Origin: Sphingopyxis sp. Root154
GTDB taxonomy: Bacteria > Pseudomonadota > Alphaproteobacteria > Sphingomonadales > Sphingomonadaceae
Length of the DNA: 64,000 nt
Direction of reading: 5' to 3'
Assembly: GCF_001427105.1 (NCBI RefSeq)
Contig: NZ_LMGI01000001.1
Coordinates: 310,001 to 374,000, forward strand
A program made the position numbers and the translations under genes. Shown here piece after piece: positions 16,296 to 25,412 of this stretch (positions are counted from its first letter, which is position 1; each line of letters begins with the position of its first letter). The notes under the pieces were generated by a model, which worked only from the letters and a program-made list of their open reading frames with translations, did not search any database and was not told the origin of the DNA.

Positions 16296-17357
16296 ATGAC
16301 GTTTTTGCGCAATTGCTGGTACCTTGCAGGATGGAGCCGGGAAGTCGGCCCGGACACGCTGCTGCCCCGGCGCCTGCTCGACGAACCCGTGGTGTTTTAC
16401 CGCAACGCGGACGGCAATATTGCCGCACTGCACGACCGCTGCCCGCATCGCTTTGCCCCGCTGAGTAGCGGAAAACTCGCCGATGGCACGCTCTACTGCG
16501 GCTATCATGGCATCGGTTTCGGCACCGACGGCCAATGCGTCGAAAATCCGCATGGCCCCATCGTCCGCAGTCTGTGCGTTCAGGCCTATCCCGTGCGGGA
16601 ATCGCAACACGGCATCTGGATATGGATGGGCGATCCCGACCGTGCGGAGGCCACCCCCGTCCCGGATCTCCAGCATTTTCACGATGTTCCCGAAACAGCG
16701 TACAGCAATGGCTATCTGCATTGCGCCGCGAACTATATGTTGTTCGTCGACAATATTCTCGACCTGACCCATGCCGATACTTTGCATCCCGACACGCTGG
16801 GGGGCGGATCTTATACGCGGACCAAGGTGAAGGTCAGCGAACATGACAAGGGCATGTCGCTCCAGTGGCATTGCTGGGACGAGGTGCCCCAGCCGAACAT
16901 GCGACTGAATGGCTTCACCGCCGATACCGCCGATAGCTGGACGGAAATCGAATGGCAGGCGCCGTCCATCATGACGTTGCGGAATGGCGCGGTGCCGGCG
17001 GGCACGCCCCGCGAAGACGGCAAGAATTTCCTCGTCGCACATATCATGACGCCGGAGACCGAGACGACGACCCATTATTTCTTTGCGGCAACACGGGACT
17101 TCGAACTCGCGAACAGAGAATTGAACGACCGCATAGCGGCCACCCGCGCGTCCATCTTCACTCGCGAAGACAAGCCGATGATCGAGCTCCAGCAAGAGCG
17201 GATGCAGGGCCAGGACTTCTGGTCGCTGAAGCCGGTTCTGCTTCGTAGCGACGAAGGCGCGGTAAAGGTAAGGCGCAAAGTCGATGCCCTCATTCACGCC
17301 GAAACGGCAGGTCGAAAGGACGCGCCACAGTCCGAACCCGCGAATTTGGCATCATGA
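16296..17357 (+). CDS. Rieske [2Fe-2S] oxygenase, VanA-like demethylase/hydroxylase subunit
   Basis: A 353-residue aromatic-ring oxygenase alpha subunit. The Rieske cluster ligands are C49 and H51 (RCPHRF) and C68 and H71 (YCGYHG). The mononuclear iron site is in DNILDLTHADTLHPD, with H159 and H164. Size and layout match the vanillate O-demethylase class, which uses O2 and an electron chain to demethylate or hydroxylate; demethylation yields formaldehyde. AAAGGG precedes the ATG. No ferredoxin or VanB-type reductase is adjacent; a ferredoxin reductase lies at 53463. The stop overlaps the next gene (ATGA), so the two are translated together. Confidence 0.88.
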   Translation: MTFLRNCWYLAGWSREVGPDTLLPRRLLDEPVVFYRNADGNIAALHDRCPHRFAPLSSGKLADGTLYCGYHGIGFGTDGQCVENPHGPIVRSLCVQAYPVRESQHGIWIWMGDPDRAEATPVPDLQHFHDVPETAYSNGYLHCAANYMLFVDNILDLTHADTLHPDTLGGGSYTRTKVKVSEHDKGMSLQWHCWDEVPQPNMRLNGFTADTADSWTEIEWQAPSIMTLRNGAVPAGTPREDGKNFLVAHIMTPETETTTHYFFAATRDFELANRELNDRIAATRASIFTREDKPMIELQQERMQGQDFWSLKPVLLRSDEGAVKVRRKVDALIHAETAGRKDAPQSEPANLAS

Positions 17358-18520
17358 GGCCAGGTGCATCCTCCGCAGCCCTTAAATATCCCGAACAGCA
17401 CGCGGGCAGCGCGACGCTTGCGCGCGACACGCTGGCGACGCCAAAGGACATCATCAACGAGGCGAAAAACGGACGCATGTTCGTGCTCGTCGACGACGGA
17501 AGCGAAAATGGCGAAGGATATCTCGTCATTCCGGCGCAGATGGCGACCCCTCAAGCCGTCAATTTCATGGCCACGCATGGCCGCGGGCTTGTCTGCCTGG
17601 CGATCACCAAAGGGCGCGCAAATCAGTTGGCGTTGCCGATGATGGCGACCCGCGACAGGCCGCGCGGTTCGGCGGACTTCGCCGTTTCGATCGAAGCGCG
17701 CGTGGGCGTGACGACGGGAATTTCCACCGCCGATCGGGCGCGTACGATCGCTGTTGCGATCGATGCGGCCACGACGTCGAGCGACATTGTGACGCCGGGC
17801 CACATTTTTCCGCTGGTCGCCGAAAACGGCGGCTTGCTGGCGCGCGCGGCGGCCGCCGAAGGCGCCGTCGATGTGGCTCGGCTGGCCGGCCTCAATCCGT
17901 CAGGCGTGATCTGCGCGATCATGGATCAAAAGGGCGCGATGGCGAAGCATTCGGACCTGTTCGCATTGGCACGCGCCCACGGTCTCAAGGTCGGAACCGT
18001 TCGGGATCTGGTGGTCCACCGGCTCGGGAACGATCGCAGTGTCGGATGCGAGGCCGAGGCCAGGCTGGTGTCGCGCCACGGCGGCGAGTGGCTGGTGCAG
18101 GCCTATGTCGACAAGGCGGACGATGCCGAACATCTGGTTCTTCGCAAAGGCGCGTTCCTCCCGGACCGACCTGCACTGGTGCGGATTCATCCCGGCTCGC
18201 TCTTGTCGGACATTCTCGGCGAGGACGGAAGCGAAGCAGGAACGCTGCAGCGCGCGATGGATGTTATCGCCGAGGAAGGCGCGGGCATCATCATCATTTT
18301 TCGCGACACCGCGCCGGGCAGTCTGGCGAAGCTGTTGTCGGCCCCTACCCAGTCCACCGAGATCCACAAAAATCATGTCGTCGGCGCCCAGATTCTTGCC
18401 AGTCTCGGTATACGACGCCTGACGCTCCTCACCGGCAAACCATGCCCTGCGATCCACATGAGCCTGAAACGCCACGGCTTCGACGTCGTCGGCGAGCAGC
18501 AGCTGGCGGACGCGGTCTGA
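17354..18520 (+). CDS. RibBA-like protein lacking the catalytic residues of both domains
   Basis: A 388-residue homologue of 3,4-dihydroxy-2-butanone-4-phosphate synthase (residues about 30-225) fused to a GTP cyclohydrolase II-like domain (about 235-388). The RibB fold is clear (LPMMATRDRPRG, VTTGISTADRARTI, TPGHIFPLVAENGG), but the active-site motif reads SENGEGYLV where RibB has a RENEGD-type motif, GGHTEA has become RAAAAEGA, and VICEI has become VICAI. In the second domain the three zinc Cys are gone (HPGSLLSDILGE). It is therefore unlikely to make riboflavin precursors. It overlaps the Rieske gene by four bases, which implies a linked role, perhaps flavin or nucleotide binding or a new reaction. 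Confidence 0.8.
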   Translation: MRPGASSAALKYPEQHAGSATLARDTLATPKDIINEAKNGRMFVLVDDGSENGEGYLVIPAQMATPQAVNFMATHGRGLVCLAITKGRANQLALPMMATRDRPRGSADFAVSIEARVGVTTGISTADRARTIAVAIDAATTSSDIVTPGHIFPLVAENGGLLARAAAAEGAVDVARLAGLNPSGVICAIMDQKGAMAKHSDLFALARAHGLKVGTVRDLVVHRLGNDRSVGCEAEARLVSRHGGEWLVQAYVDKADDAEHLVLRKGAFLPDRPALVRIHPGSLLSDILGEDGSEAGTLQRAMDVIAEEGAGIIIIFRDTAPGSLAKLLSAPTQSTEIHKNHVVGAQILASLGIRRLTLLTGKPCPAIHMSLKRHGFDVVGEQQLADAV

Positions 18521-18626
18521 TATCGATTATCGCCGGTCATCGCTTGCGGATGCGCGCTTCGCCAGAGGCCCGGAAATGCAGGGCGAACCGCCGAAACTCC
18601 CGTTTAGAGAATATGAGGATCGTCGA

Positions 18627-19223
18627 ATGCACACAGCCCCTTTCATTGTCGGAATCGGAGGCACGGCGCGCCCGCGATCCTCGACCGAACAAGCCCTTGC
18701 TCTCGCCCTGACCGCCGCCGAGGCGGCCGGGGCGACGGTTCGCATGTTCGGTTGCGACGAGATCGCCGCCTTGCCGCACTATCTGACGCCAGCGGCGGCC
18801 GAGTGCGATACGGGCCGAACCCTTGTCGATGCGATCCGCCGGGCGGATGGACTGATTCTGGCAAGCCCGGGCTATCACGGGTCGATCTCGGGCCTCGTAA
18901 AAAACGCGATCGACTATATCGAGGACACGGCAAAGGACGACCGCGTCTATCTCGACGGCCTGCCCGTCGGCCTGATCGCCACCGCTTATGGCTGGCAGGC
19001 CACCGGTTCGACGCTCGCCACGCTCCGCTCGATCGTCCACGCCCTGCGCGGTTGGCCGACCCCGCTGGGCGCTGCGATCAATACGTCCGCGGGTATTTTC
19101 CGGGACGGCGAATGTCTCGATGAAAGAACGGCGACGCAATTGCAGCTCGTCGGGCGTCAGGTCCAGGAGTTTGCGAGCCTGCGCCGCAGCCGGCCGGCGA
19201 TAATGAATACCTCCGCCGCGTGA
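18627..19223 (+). CDS. NAD(P)H-dependent FMN reductase
   Basis: About 198 residues from ATG 18627 (MHTAPFIVGIGGT), with GAGG nine bases upstream; an in-frame ATG at 18576 is also possible. The flavodoxin-like fold of SsuE/ArsH-type reductases shows in IVGIGGTARPRSSTEQAL, the SPGYHGSISGLVKNAIDYIE flavin-contact loop and the later GLIATAYGWQATGST. It would reduce FMN with NAD(P)H and could supply the HpaB-type oxygenase or support the Rieske enzyme. It lies 100 bases after the RibBA-like gene on the same strand and probably belongs to the same operon. Confidence 0.85.
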   Translation: MHTAPFIVGIGGTARPRSSTEQALALALTAAEAAGATVRMFGCDEIAALPHYLTPAAAECDTGRTLVDAIRRADGLILASPGYHGSISGLVKNAIDYIEDTAKDDRVYLDGLPVGLIATAYGWQATGSTLATLRSIVHALRGWPTPLGAAINTSAGIFRDGECLDERTATQLQLVGRQVQEFASLRRSRPAIMNTSAA

Positions 19224-19412
19224 CGCTCGCTGGCGGTCGCGACGTCCGCGGCCCTTAACGCCAACTCGTCCCAACGAAGGTCAATTGGGCGCAATTTGCG
19301 CCGACTTGCCGCGCGCTTTCGGAATAGGTCCATCTCTCGCAAGCGGGGTGATCAGCCGCTGGGCAGGATGCCGGCACAGCATGGCCTTCGAGTCGGGTGT
19401 GCTGCAATGGCG

Positions 19413-19449
19413 GGAGGGGGCAACCGGACGACGTCTAGCCGCCCCCTCC
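19413..19449. terminator. Hairpin between converging FMN reductase and aldehyde dehydrogenase genes
   Basis: GGAGGGGGC and GCCCCCTCC form nine-base arms around a 19-base loop in the gap where two transcripts converge. It has no T tract on either side, so bidirectional termination is plausible but weakly supported. The rest of 19224-19456 shows no gene. Confidence 0.45.
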
Positions 19450-19456
19450 GTACAAT

Positions 19457-20941
19457 CTACAGATTGATGACGATGCTCTTCATGACCGTGTAATGATCCA
19501 TGGTGGCACGGACGCCCTCGGTCCCGTAGCCGCTCGATTTGTGGCCGCCAACCCACTGATTGGGTTTGAAGTTCAGGTAACGGTTTACCCAAATCATGCC
19601 GGTTTCCAACGAACGCGCCATCCGATGCGCCCGCGACAGGTCTCTTGTGAAAATGCCGCCCGCCAATCCGTAGCTGGTATCATTGGCAATGCGCATCATG
19701 TCGGCCTCATCGTCCCAGATGAAGACTCCCGTAACGGCTCCGAAAATCTCTTCCTGCATGACGCGCATGTCATTACGCACATCACCCAGCAGCGTCGGCT
19801 GGATGAACAGACCCTTTTCGAAACCGGGAATGATCGCGGGCTGGCCGCCCATCATGACGCGCGCGCCTTCCTTCTTTCCAAGTTCGATATAGCTCAAGAT
19901 CTTGTCATATTGCATTTGGGAGGCTTGTGGCCCGAGCATGATGGCCGGATCGAGGGGATCACCCTGCGGCACCGCCGCCAGTTTCGCCTGGAAACGGGCG
20001 AGAAACTCCTCGGCGATCTTGCGGTGCACAAACAGTCTCGTGCCCGCGATGCAGGCCTCGCCCTTGTTGACGATGTTCCCGATGACCGCCGACTCGGCGG
20101 CCGCTTCCAGATCGGCATCCTCGCAAATGATATGCGCCGACTTTCCACCAAGCTCCATCGTCTGCGGGATGATGTTGTGCGACGCCATCGTGATGATTTT
20201 CTGCGCCGTCGCGCGCGAACCGGTAAAGGCCACCTTGCGAACGCGCGGATCGGTAATGAGCGGCTCGCCAATGGCGGGGCCATATCCGGTGACGATGTTC
20301 AGCACGCCGGGGGGCAGAAGCTCCGCAATGTCCTTTACATATTCCATAACCGACATGCACACGATCTCGGACGGCTTCAATACGATGGTACATCCCGCGG
20401 CGAGCGCTGGTCCCACCTTGAGCGCGAACATGATCAACGGAACATTCCAGGGAATGATCTGCGCGACGACCCCGATCGGCTCGCGGAACGACAGCACCGT
20501 CGCGTCGGGCACCTCGAACGTCTCGCCCTTCACGTCGAACGCGGCGCCGACGAAGGGTTCGAGGAAACCCATGGCGACCGTCGTATCGAAATTATAGGCT
20601 TCGAAAATCGACTTGCCGTTGTTCAGCGTTTCCATGACCGCATATTCAAGTCGGCGATCACGCAATTTCTGGATCATGGCGGCAATGATCGACTGACGCT
20701 CACCCGGATACATGCGCGACCATTTTGGAAATGCTGCATGGGCGGCATCGACGGCGCGCTTGACATCCACCGCGTTGCCCGACTGGATATAAGCCAGCGT
20801 TGAGCGGGTGGCGGGGTTACTGAGTTCGATCAATTCGCCGCTGTCGCCGTCGACCCACTCGCCGCCGATGAAATGGCCGTAGGTCCGGGGTTGGTCAAAC
20901 TGCCGCGCCACTTTCTGAACCGCGTCGAACGTCAACTGCAC
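19457..20941 (-). CDS. NAD(P)-dependent aldehyde dehydrogenase
   Basis: A 494-residue aldehyde dehydrogenase of the phenylacetaldehyde/betaine-aldehyde type. Visible are PWNVPLIMFALKVGPALAAG, FTGSRATAQ, the catalytic Glu in MELGGKSAH and a KGEACIAGTRLFVH catalytic Cys segment. The start is taken as GTG 20941 because AAAGGAGA lies seven bases before it and no ATG in frame is as well placed. It oxidises an aldehyde to an acid, probably an intermediate of the neighbouring pathway. It is divergent from the second TonB receptor and shares the AT-rich operator at 21033. Confidence 0.88.
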   Translation of the reverse strand: MQLTFDAVQKVARQFDQPRTYGHFIGGEWVDGDSGELIELSNPATRSTLAYIQSGNAVDVKRAVDAAHAAFPKWSRMYPGERQSIIAAMIQKLRDRRLEYAVMETLNNGKSIFEAYNFDTTVAMGFLEPFVGAAFDVKGETFEVPDATVLSFREPIGVVAQIIPWNVPLIMFALKVGPALAAGCTIVLKPSEIVCMSVMEYVKDIAELLPPGVLNIVTGYGPAIGEPLITDPRVRKVAFTGSRATAQKIITMASHNIIPQTMELGGKSAHIICEDADLEAAAESAVIGNIVNKGEACIAGTRLFVHRKIAEEFLARFQAKLAAVPQGDPLDPAIMLGPQASQMQYDKILSYIELGKKEGARVMMGGQPAIIPGFEKGLFIQPTLLGDVRNDMRVMQEEIFGAVTGVFIWDDEADMMRIANDTSYGLAGGIFTRDLSRAHRMARSLETGMIWVNRYLNFKPNQWVGGHKSSGYGTEGVRATMDHYTVMKSIVINL

Positions 20942-21032
20942 ATCATCTCTCCTTTTGGACGGGTTCTCATGGACAAGCGATATCGCTTGCGACCAAGGCC
21001 CGAAGGCGGCCACTGCCAGGGACTTCCCTAGA

Positions 21033-21062
21033 ATCGTAATACAATATTATTTGCATATATCG
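21033..21062. promoter_or_regulatory. AT-rich operator between aldehyde dehydrogenase and TonB receptor
   Basis: It contains ATACAAT at 21039-21045 followed by ATTATTTGCATATAT, placed about 100 bases before the aldehyde dehydrogenase start and 300 before the receptor start. It belongs to the shared motif set and could serve both directions. Confidence 0.5.
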
Positions 21063-21363
21063 ATTGGGCACGCAAGGGTCGTGACGTGCCGAGGCCAGCT
21101 GCCCGCGCGCCGGCGGAGCCGTGACGGCCCGCCGAATAAACCGGCGGTCACGCGTCGGTCCGGTCCGATGGGTTGCACGCCTGTCCGTAGAATCCGGGGT
21201 GCGGTATGTCCCATGGTGTCCCGCCCGCCGCTTGAAGCGCCACACGGAACCCCGGCAGGACATGCTGCGCCGAATTTTTGCCCGATCCGGCCTCCGACTG
21301 CCCGCACCGGATAGACCAACGCTGCGCCGTCCCGCAGGCAAGAATCCAATTAGGGAGGGCTAT

Positions 21364-23766
21364 ATGACAAAAGAACATGATCGGCGTGTAACCAAATTCG
21401 CTCTGGGGCTGGCAGGGGCGGCTCTGGCATTGCCGGCGCAGGTATCCGCCCAGGAAAGTGCATCGTCGGAGACGGCTAGCGAAGCCGCCCAGGATGGAAT
21501 CAGCGACATCATCGTTACGGCGCGCAAGCGCGAAGAAAATCTTCAGAACACCCCGATATCGATCAGCGCCGTGAGTGCGGACGCGCTGGACTCGCGGGGT
21601 ATTACGTCGATCATGAAGCTCGAGGATACGACCCCGAACCTGACCTTCAAGAATATCCCGTCGAACAGCGGCGTCGCGTCGAATGCGGCGGTTTATATCC
21701 GCGGCATCGGCCAGAGCGATTTTGCTCCCGGCGTCGATCCCGGCGTCGGCATCTATGTCGACGGGGTCTATCAGGGACGCAGCGTGGGCGGCGTGTTCGA
21801 CATGATCGATATCGACCGGGTCGAAATATTGCGCGGCCCGCAAGGCACATTGTTCGGTCGCAATACCATCGGCGGCGCGGTCAGCGTCACGACCGCCAAA
21901 CCGACCGACCAGTTCAAAGGCAAGGCCGACCTCAAGATTGGAACCGACAACCGCGTCAATGTGCGCGGGATGATCAACATGCCGATCGCGGATACGCTGT
22001 TCCTGAAAGTGTCGGGCGGCTTGTTCAGCCAGGATGGTTATGTCAACGCGCCGAACCTTGGCACCAAGCTGGGCAACCAGGACACCAAGACGGCGCGCGC
22101 GGTGCTGTTGTGGGAAGCTGCTCCCAATCTGGAGTTGACGCTCAGCGGCGACTATATGCGCGACAAAAGCAACGGTGCACCCTTTGTGCTGGTTGGCATC
22201 GACGTGTCGGCTCCGGGCAGCTTCGGCGGCCTCAACAACGCGCTGGCCACCAACTTCGGCGCACTTGGCAGTTGTTTTGACGCGGCGAACGCGACCAATC
22301 CGAACTGCCTGAACAACCAGTGGCTCAGCCGCGATACGGACTTTTCCAGCCGCGACACTTTTTCGGACATCAAAGTCTGGTCGTCCGCGTTGACGGCGGA
22401 ATGGAACGTCACCGACGATATGACGCTGAAGTCCATTTCGTCCTTCCGCAAGGTCGATGCACTTTTTGCGGTCGATTACGACCACACCCCAATCAATGTC
22501 GCCTATCTATCACCGGACACCTTTACCCAGCGCCAGTTCACGCAGGAATTGCAACTGCTCGGCAGCGCCCTCGATGGACGACTGGATTATCTGTTCGGCC
22601 TTTATTACTTCAAGGAAAAGGGCAAGGATATCGGCCCGATCGACTTCAACGCCGTCTTTGCGCAGAGCGGCGGTTATTACAACTTCAAGAGCTGGGCAGC
22701 GTTCAGCCAGTTGACCTATAAGATCACCGACCAGCTCACCCTGACCGCCGGTATCCGTTATACCGAGGACCGCAAGAAGTTCCTGCCCGATCAGTTTATC
22801 ATAGAAGATCGCATTGGAAATATTCTTGGGCCCGCAAATGGAACGCTGGTGCTAAGCCGCTGCTTCGTCCGTTCGGGCCCCCCGATCCTTCCGCCTGATC
22901 TCAGCTGCACGGCGGACCCAATACTCAACCCGAACGGAAACCGGATCCTTCCTTTCGTCACGGTTGAGTCGAACGCAGAGCGCGTGACGCCGATGGTCAA
23001 CCTGGCCTACCAGTGGACGCCGGATATCATGACTTATATGACCTTCTCGCAAGGCTATAAGAGCGGCGGGTTCACGCAGCGGATCTTCCCGCCCGAATCG
23101 ACGATGCCGACCTTCAAGCCGGAAAAGGTGAATTCCTACGAAGCGGGTCTGAAGCTCACGACGCTGGATCGCAAGTTGCGCTTCAACGTCGCAGCCTTCT
23201 ACACCGATTATACCGATCTTCAGTTGCTGGTTGATGGTACACCTTTCGGACGCCTCGGCCCGTTCTACATCAACGCCGGCGATGCGGAGATCAAGGGTTT
23301 CGAAGCGGAAGCAACACTGGCGCCTGGCAGTGGCTGGCTGATCACCGGATCGGCGGGGCTGACCGACGCCCAATATACCAAGCTCAACAACACGGTGGGC
23401 CTGACGCTAGCTTCGAAGTTCAACTATGTTCCCAAATGGACGCTCAGTGGCGCGATCCAAAAGGAAATCGAACTTGGCGACTCGGGTATGCTCACACCCC
23501 GCGTTGACTGGTCCTATCGCTCGGGCACCTTCAACAATATCAACGGACTGAATGATGCGGCGCTTTACCAGCCGGCCTACAGCCTGTTTAACGCCAGTAT
23601 CCGGTGGGCAAGCGCAAGCGAGAAATACTCGCTGCAAGTCGGCGTCGACAACCTCGCTGACAAGAAGTTCCAGGCCTATGGCAACTTCCAGCAGTCATTC
23701 GGCACCAAGACGGCCTCTTATGACCGTGGCCGTCAATGGTATGTACGCAGTTCGGTTGCCTTCTGA
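21364..23766 (+). CDS. TonB-dependent outer-membrane receptor
   Basis: An 800-residue receptor starting at ATG 21364, which has GGGAGG at the right distance; the frame is open further upstream but without a comparable site. A signal peptide ends near VSAQES. The plug starts at IIVTARKREENLQNTPIS and holds VEILRGPQGTLFGRNTIGG. The barrel ends in RQWYVRSSVAF with the terminal Phe typical of outer-membrane proteins. A perfect terminator follows the stop codon. The cargo is probably the compound degraded by the surrounding genes. Confidence 0.92.
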   Translation: MTKEHDRRVTKFALGLAGAALALPAQVSAQESASSETASEAAQDGISDIIVTARKREENLQNTPISISAVSADALDSRGITSIMKLEDTTPNLTFKNIPSNSGVASNAAVYIRGIGQSDFAPGVDPGVGIYVDGVYQGRSVGGVFDMIDIDRVEILRGPQGTLFGRNTIGGAVSVTTAKPTDQFKGKADLKIGTDNRVNVRGMINMPIADTLFLKVSGGLFSQDGYVNAPNLGTKLGNQDTKTARAVLLWEAAPNLELTLSGDYMRDKSNGAPFVLVGIDVSAPGSFGGLNNALATNFGALGSCFDAANATNPNCLNNQWLSRDTDFSSRDTFSDIKVWSSALTAEWNVTDDMTLKSISSFRKVDALFAVDYDHTPINVAYLSPDTFTQRQFTQELQLLGSALDGRLDYLFGLYYFKEKGKDIGPIDFNAVFAQSGGYYNFKSWAAFSQLTYKITDQLTLTAGIRYTEDRKKFLPDQFIIEDRIGNILGPANGTLVLSRCFVRSGPPILPPDLSCTADPILNPNGNRILPFVTVESNAERVTPMVNLAYQWTPDIMTYMTFSQGYKSGGFTQRIFPPESTMPTFKPEKVNSYEAGLKLTTLDRKLRFNVAAFYTDYTDLQLLVDGTPFGRLGPFYINAGDAEIKGFEAEATLAPGSGWLITGSAGLTDAQYTKLNNTVGLTLASKFNYVPKWTLSGAIQKEIELGDSGMLTPRVDWSYRSGTFNNINGLNDAALYQPAYSLFNASIRWASASEKYSLQVGVDNLADKKFQAYGNFQQSFGTKTASYDRGRQWYVRSSVAF

Positions 23767-23768
23767 TC

Positions 23769-23796
23769 GGGAAGCGCCCCGTTTGGGGCGCTTCCC
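23769..23796. terminator. Strong hairpin terminator between receptor and AraC genes
   Basis: Perfect 12-base arms (GGGAAGCGCCCC and GGGGCGCTTCCC) with a GTTT loop start two bases after the receptor stop codon. Since the AraC gene converges on it, it probably works in both directions. Confidence 0.8.
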
Positions 23797-23816
23797 CTCA
23801 TCGGGATCAGCCTGCT

Positions 23817-24896
23817 TCAGTGTGGCCGCACCTTCGCCAATGTCGCGCTCGGACTTTCGCCGAAGCGGGCGCGATAAGCCGAGGCGAAGCGGCTGAAATG
23901 CGCAAAACCGCAGCGCAGCGCAACCTCGGTTACCGAGCCCGCGCGAGGATCCAGAAGTTGGTCGCGCGCGCGCTGCAAGCGGAGGTCACGCAATATGGCA
24001 AGCGGACTTTCGCCGCGAAATCGGCGAAAACCGGAAGTAATTGTCCGCACGCTGACGCCGGCGTGGTCGGCGAGACATCCCAACGTGACTCTCTCCCGAA
24101 CATTTTCCGCCATGAACGCCTCGGCCCTTCGAATATAATAGGGCACCACTGTCGTTCGCGGGAGGCAATTTGCATGACGGACCGCCGCGTGGTTCAAAAG
24201 AAGATGATGGATCAACAAACTGGTGACCGGGACAGCCAGAACAGCCGCCGAGTCATGGCTCGCGGTCGCTTGCACGATCAGATATTGCAGCAATCTGATC
24301 AAGGCCGTCCCGTTGAGGTCGCCCATGTTGAAATGCCGATCGAAGTCGAAGCTCCGAGGCGGCGTCCGCCCCGACAGCGCTTCTGAAACGGCAGCGATGT
24401 CCGCGCGTCGGAGAGGGACGATAAGCTCCTCGCAATCGGACGACATGACCAGCCGCAGGCATCGGAGCGATTCCAGGATCAATATGTCCCCGGCACGCGC
24501 GGTGAACCGGCCATCGCGGTCGCTGACTTCACATTCGCCCGACAGGATGAATTTTACCAGCACCAGGTCGTCGGCGCACTTCGGTAGCACCACCGCCTTC
24601 GCTCCATAACGGAGAAGAAGGATGGCGAGATCGCCCAGCCTGATGCGCCGTAGCGACGCGTCCATGGCCGGTTCGGCGACGATCAGCCGATGCGGAGCCA
24701 CCGCCTCGGTCAATTTGCGTTGCACCTCCTCGACCTGCGTGCTTTCGAACACCGTATATTGTTCGAGCCGGCACACGTCATGCCTCAGCATTGCCAGGCC
24801 AGCACCCGCTTCGGCAAGAGCAGACGGCGTCCGCACCCCGCTGTCATTCGCTTGCTTCGCGAAGGCAGCAGATTCGGCCCGCGCATGGGCGATCAT
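23817..24896 (-). CDS. AraC family transcriptional regulator
   Basis: A 359-residue regulator with an AraC-binding-like N-terminal domain (VFESTQVEEVQRKL, then KFILSGECEVSDRDGRF and AGDILILESL) and a C-terminal double helix-turn-helix (LADHAGVSVRTITSGFRRF, then VTEVALRCGFAHFSRFASAY and FGESPSATL). The layout matches regulators of aromatic and amine catabolism. ATG 24896 is chosen; ATG 24791 is possible. It converges with the second TonB receptor. The upstream gap 24897-25610 holds two ATACAAT-type sites and no convincing gene. Confidence 0.83.
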   Translation of the reverse strand: MIAHARAESAAFAKQANDSGVRTPSALAEAGAGLAMLRHDVCRLEQYTVFESTQVEEVQRKLTEAVAPHRLIVAEPAMDASLRRIRLGDLAILLLRYGAKAVVLPKCADDLVLVKFILSGECEVSDRDGRFTARAGDILILESLRCLRLVMSSDCEELIVPLRRADIAAVSEALSGRTPPRSFDFDRHFNMGDLNGTALIRLLQYLIVQATASHDSAAVLAVPVTSLLIHHLLLNHAAVRHANCLPRTTVVPYYIRRAEAFMAENVRERVTLGCLADHAGVSVRTITSGFRRFRGESPLAILRDLRLQRARDQLLDPRAGSVTEVALRCGFAHFSRFASAYRARFGESPSATLAKVRPH

Positions 24897-25242
24897 CGAC
24901 CCGGCGCCGAGGCTCGAATGGATTGGCCTCGCAGCCGCCCCTGCCGGGGTGAGCGGACGGCGCGGAAATAGCGCGTTCTTCCAGGTAACGCAGCGCAGCC
25001 GTCCGGAAAGGAAGGCCAGGCAATTTCTAACCGCCTCGGCCGTGACCGGCTCAGCGCATCGCGGTTTGGCGTGATCAGCATCGCTTCGCCCGAGCCACGG
25101 CGCCTTGCCCCGCCGCATTCGCAGGCGGTCGCGCAGGCGATAACAGGCTTGCGGTAGAGCCGGGCCGCTTCGAGCTGCCTCACTTGAGCGCACATTGTGT
25201 CACTGGCTTCCCCTGACGAGCTCCAACCCATGCTGAACCACA

Positions 25243-25267
25243 TCGTACTATTGTATGATTGTCAACC
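25243..25267. promoter_or_regulatory. AT-rich operator upstream of the AraC gene
   Basis: ATTGTAT lies at 25250-25256. On the minus strand a TTGACA box stands next to ATCATACAAT, so this may overlap the AraC promoter. It is a member of the shared motif set and lies in the gap that also precedes the LysR-formate dehydrogenase genes. Confidence 0.48.
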
Positions 25268-25394
25268 AAATTCCCCATGCCGCGGGACATTGGCGCACGA
25301 CGGGGGGGGGGCCGCCTTTCCCATTGGAAGGAACTCGAGGGGCGGCCGGTAAGCTCGCTAAACGACGGCTCCCCCGTTGCACGCGGCCGGATCT

Positions 25395-25412
25395 CGACTA
25401 TTGTATGGTAAT
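25395..25412. promoter_or_regulatory. AT-rich operator upstream of the LysR-formate dehydrogenase genes
   Basis: ATTGTAT lies at 25400-25406 in the context GACTATTGTATGGTAATC, about 200 bases before the LysR start. It is the last of the eight sites and ties formate dehydrogenase to the putative regulon. Confidence 0.45.

Noticed and set aside
21121..21363. 81-residue N-terminal extension of the second TonB receptor from a GTG
   Set aside because: ATG 21364 has a strong GGGAGG site and opens a proper signal peptide, which the extension would bury.
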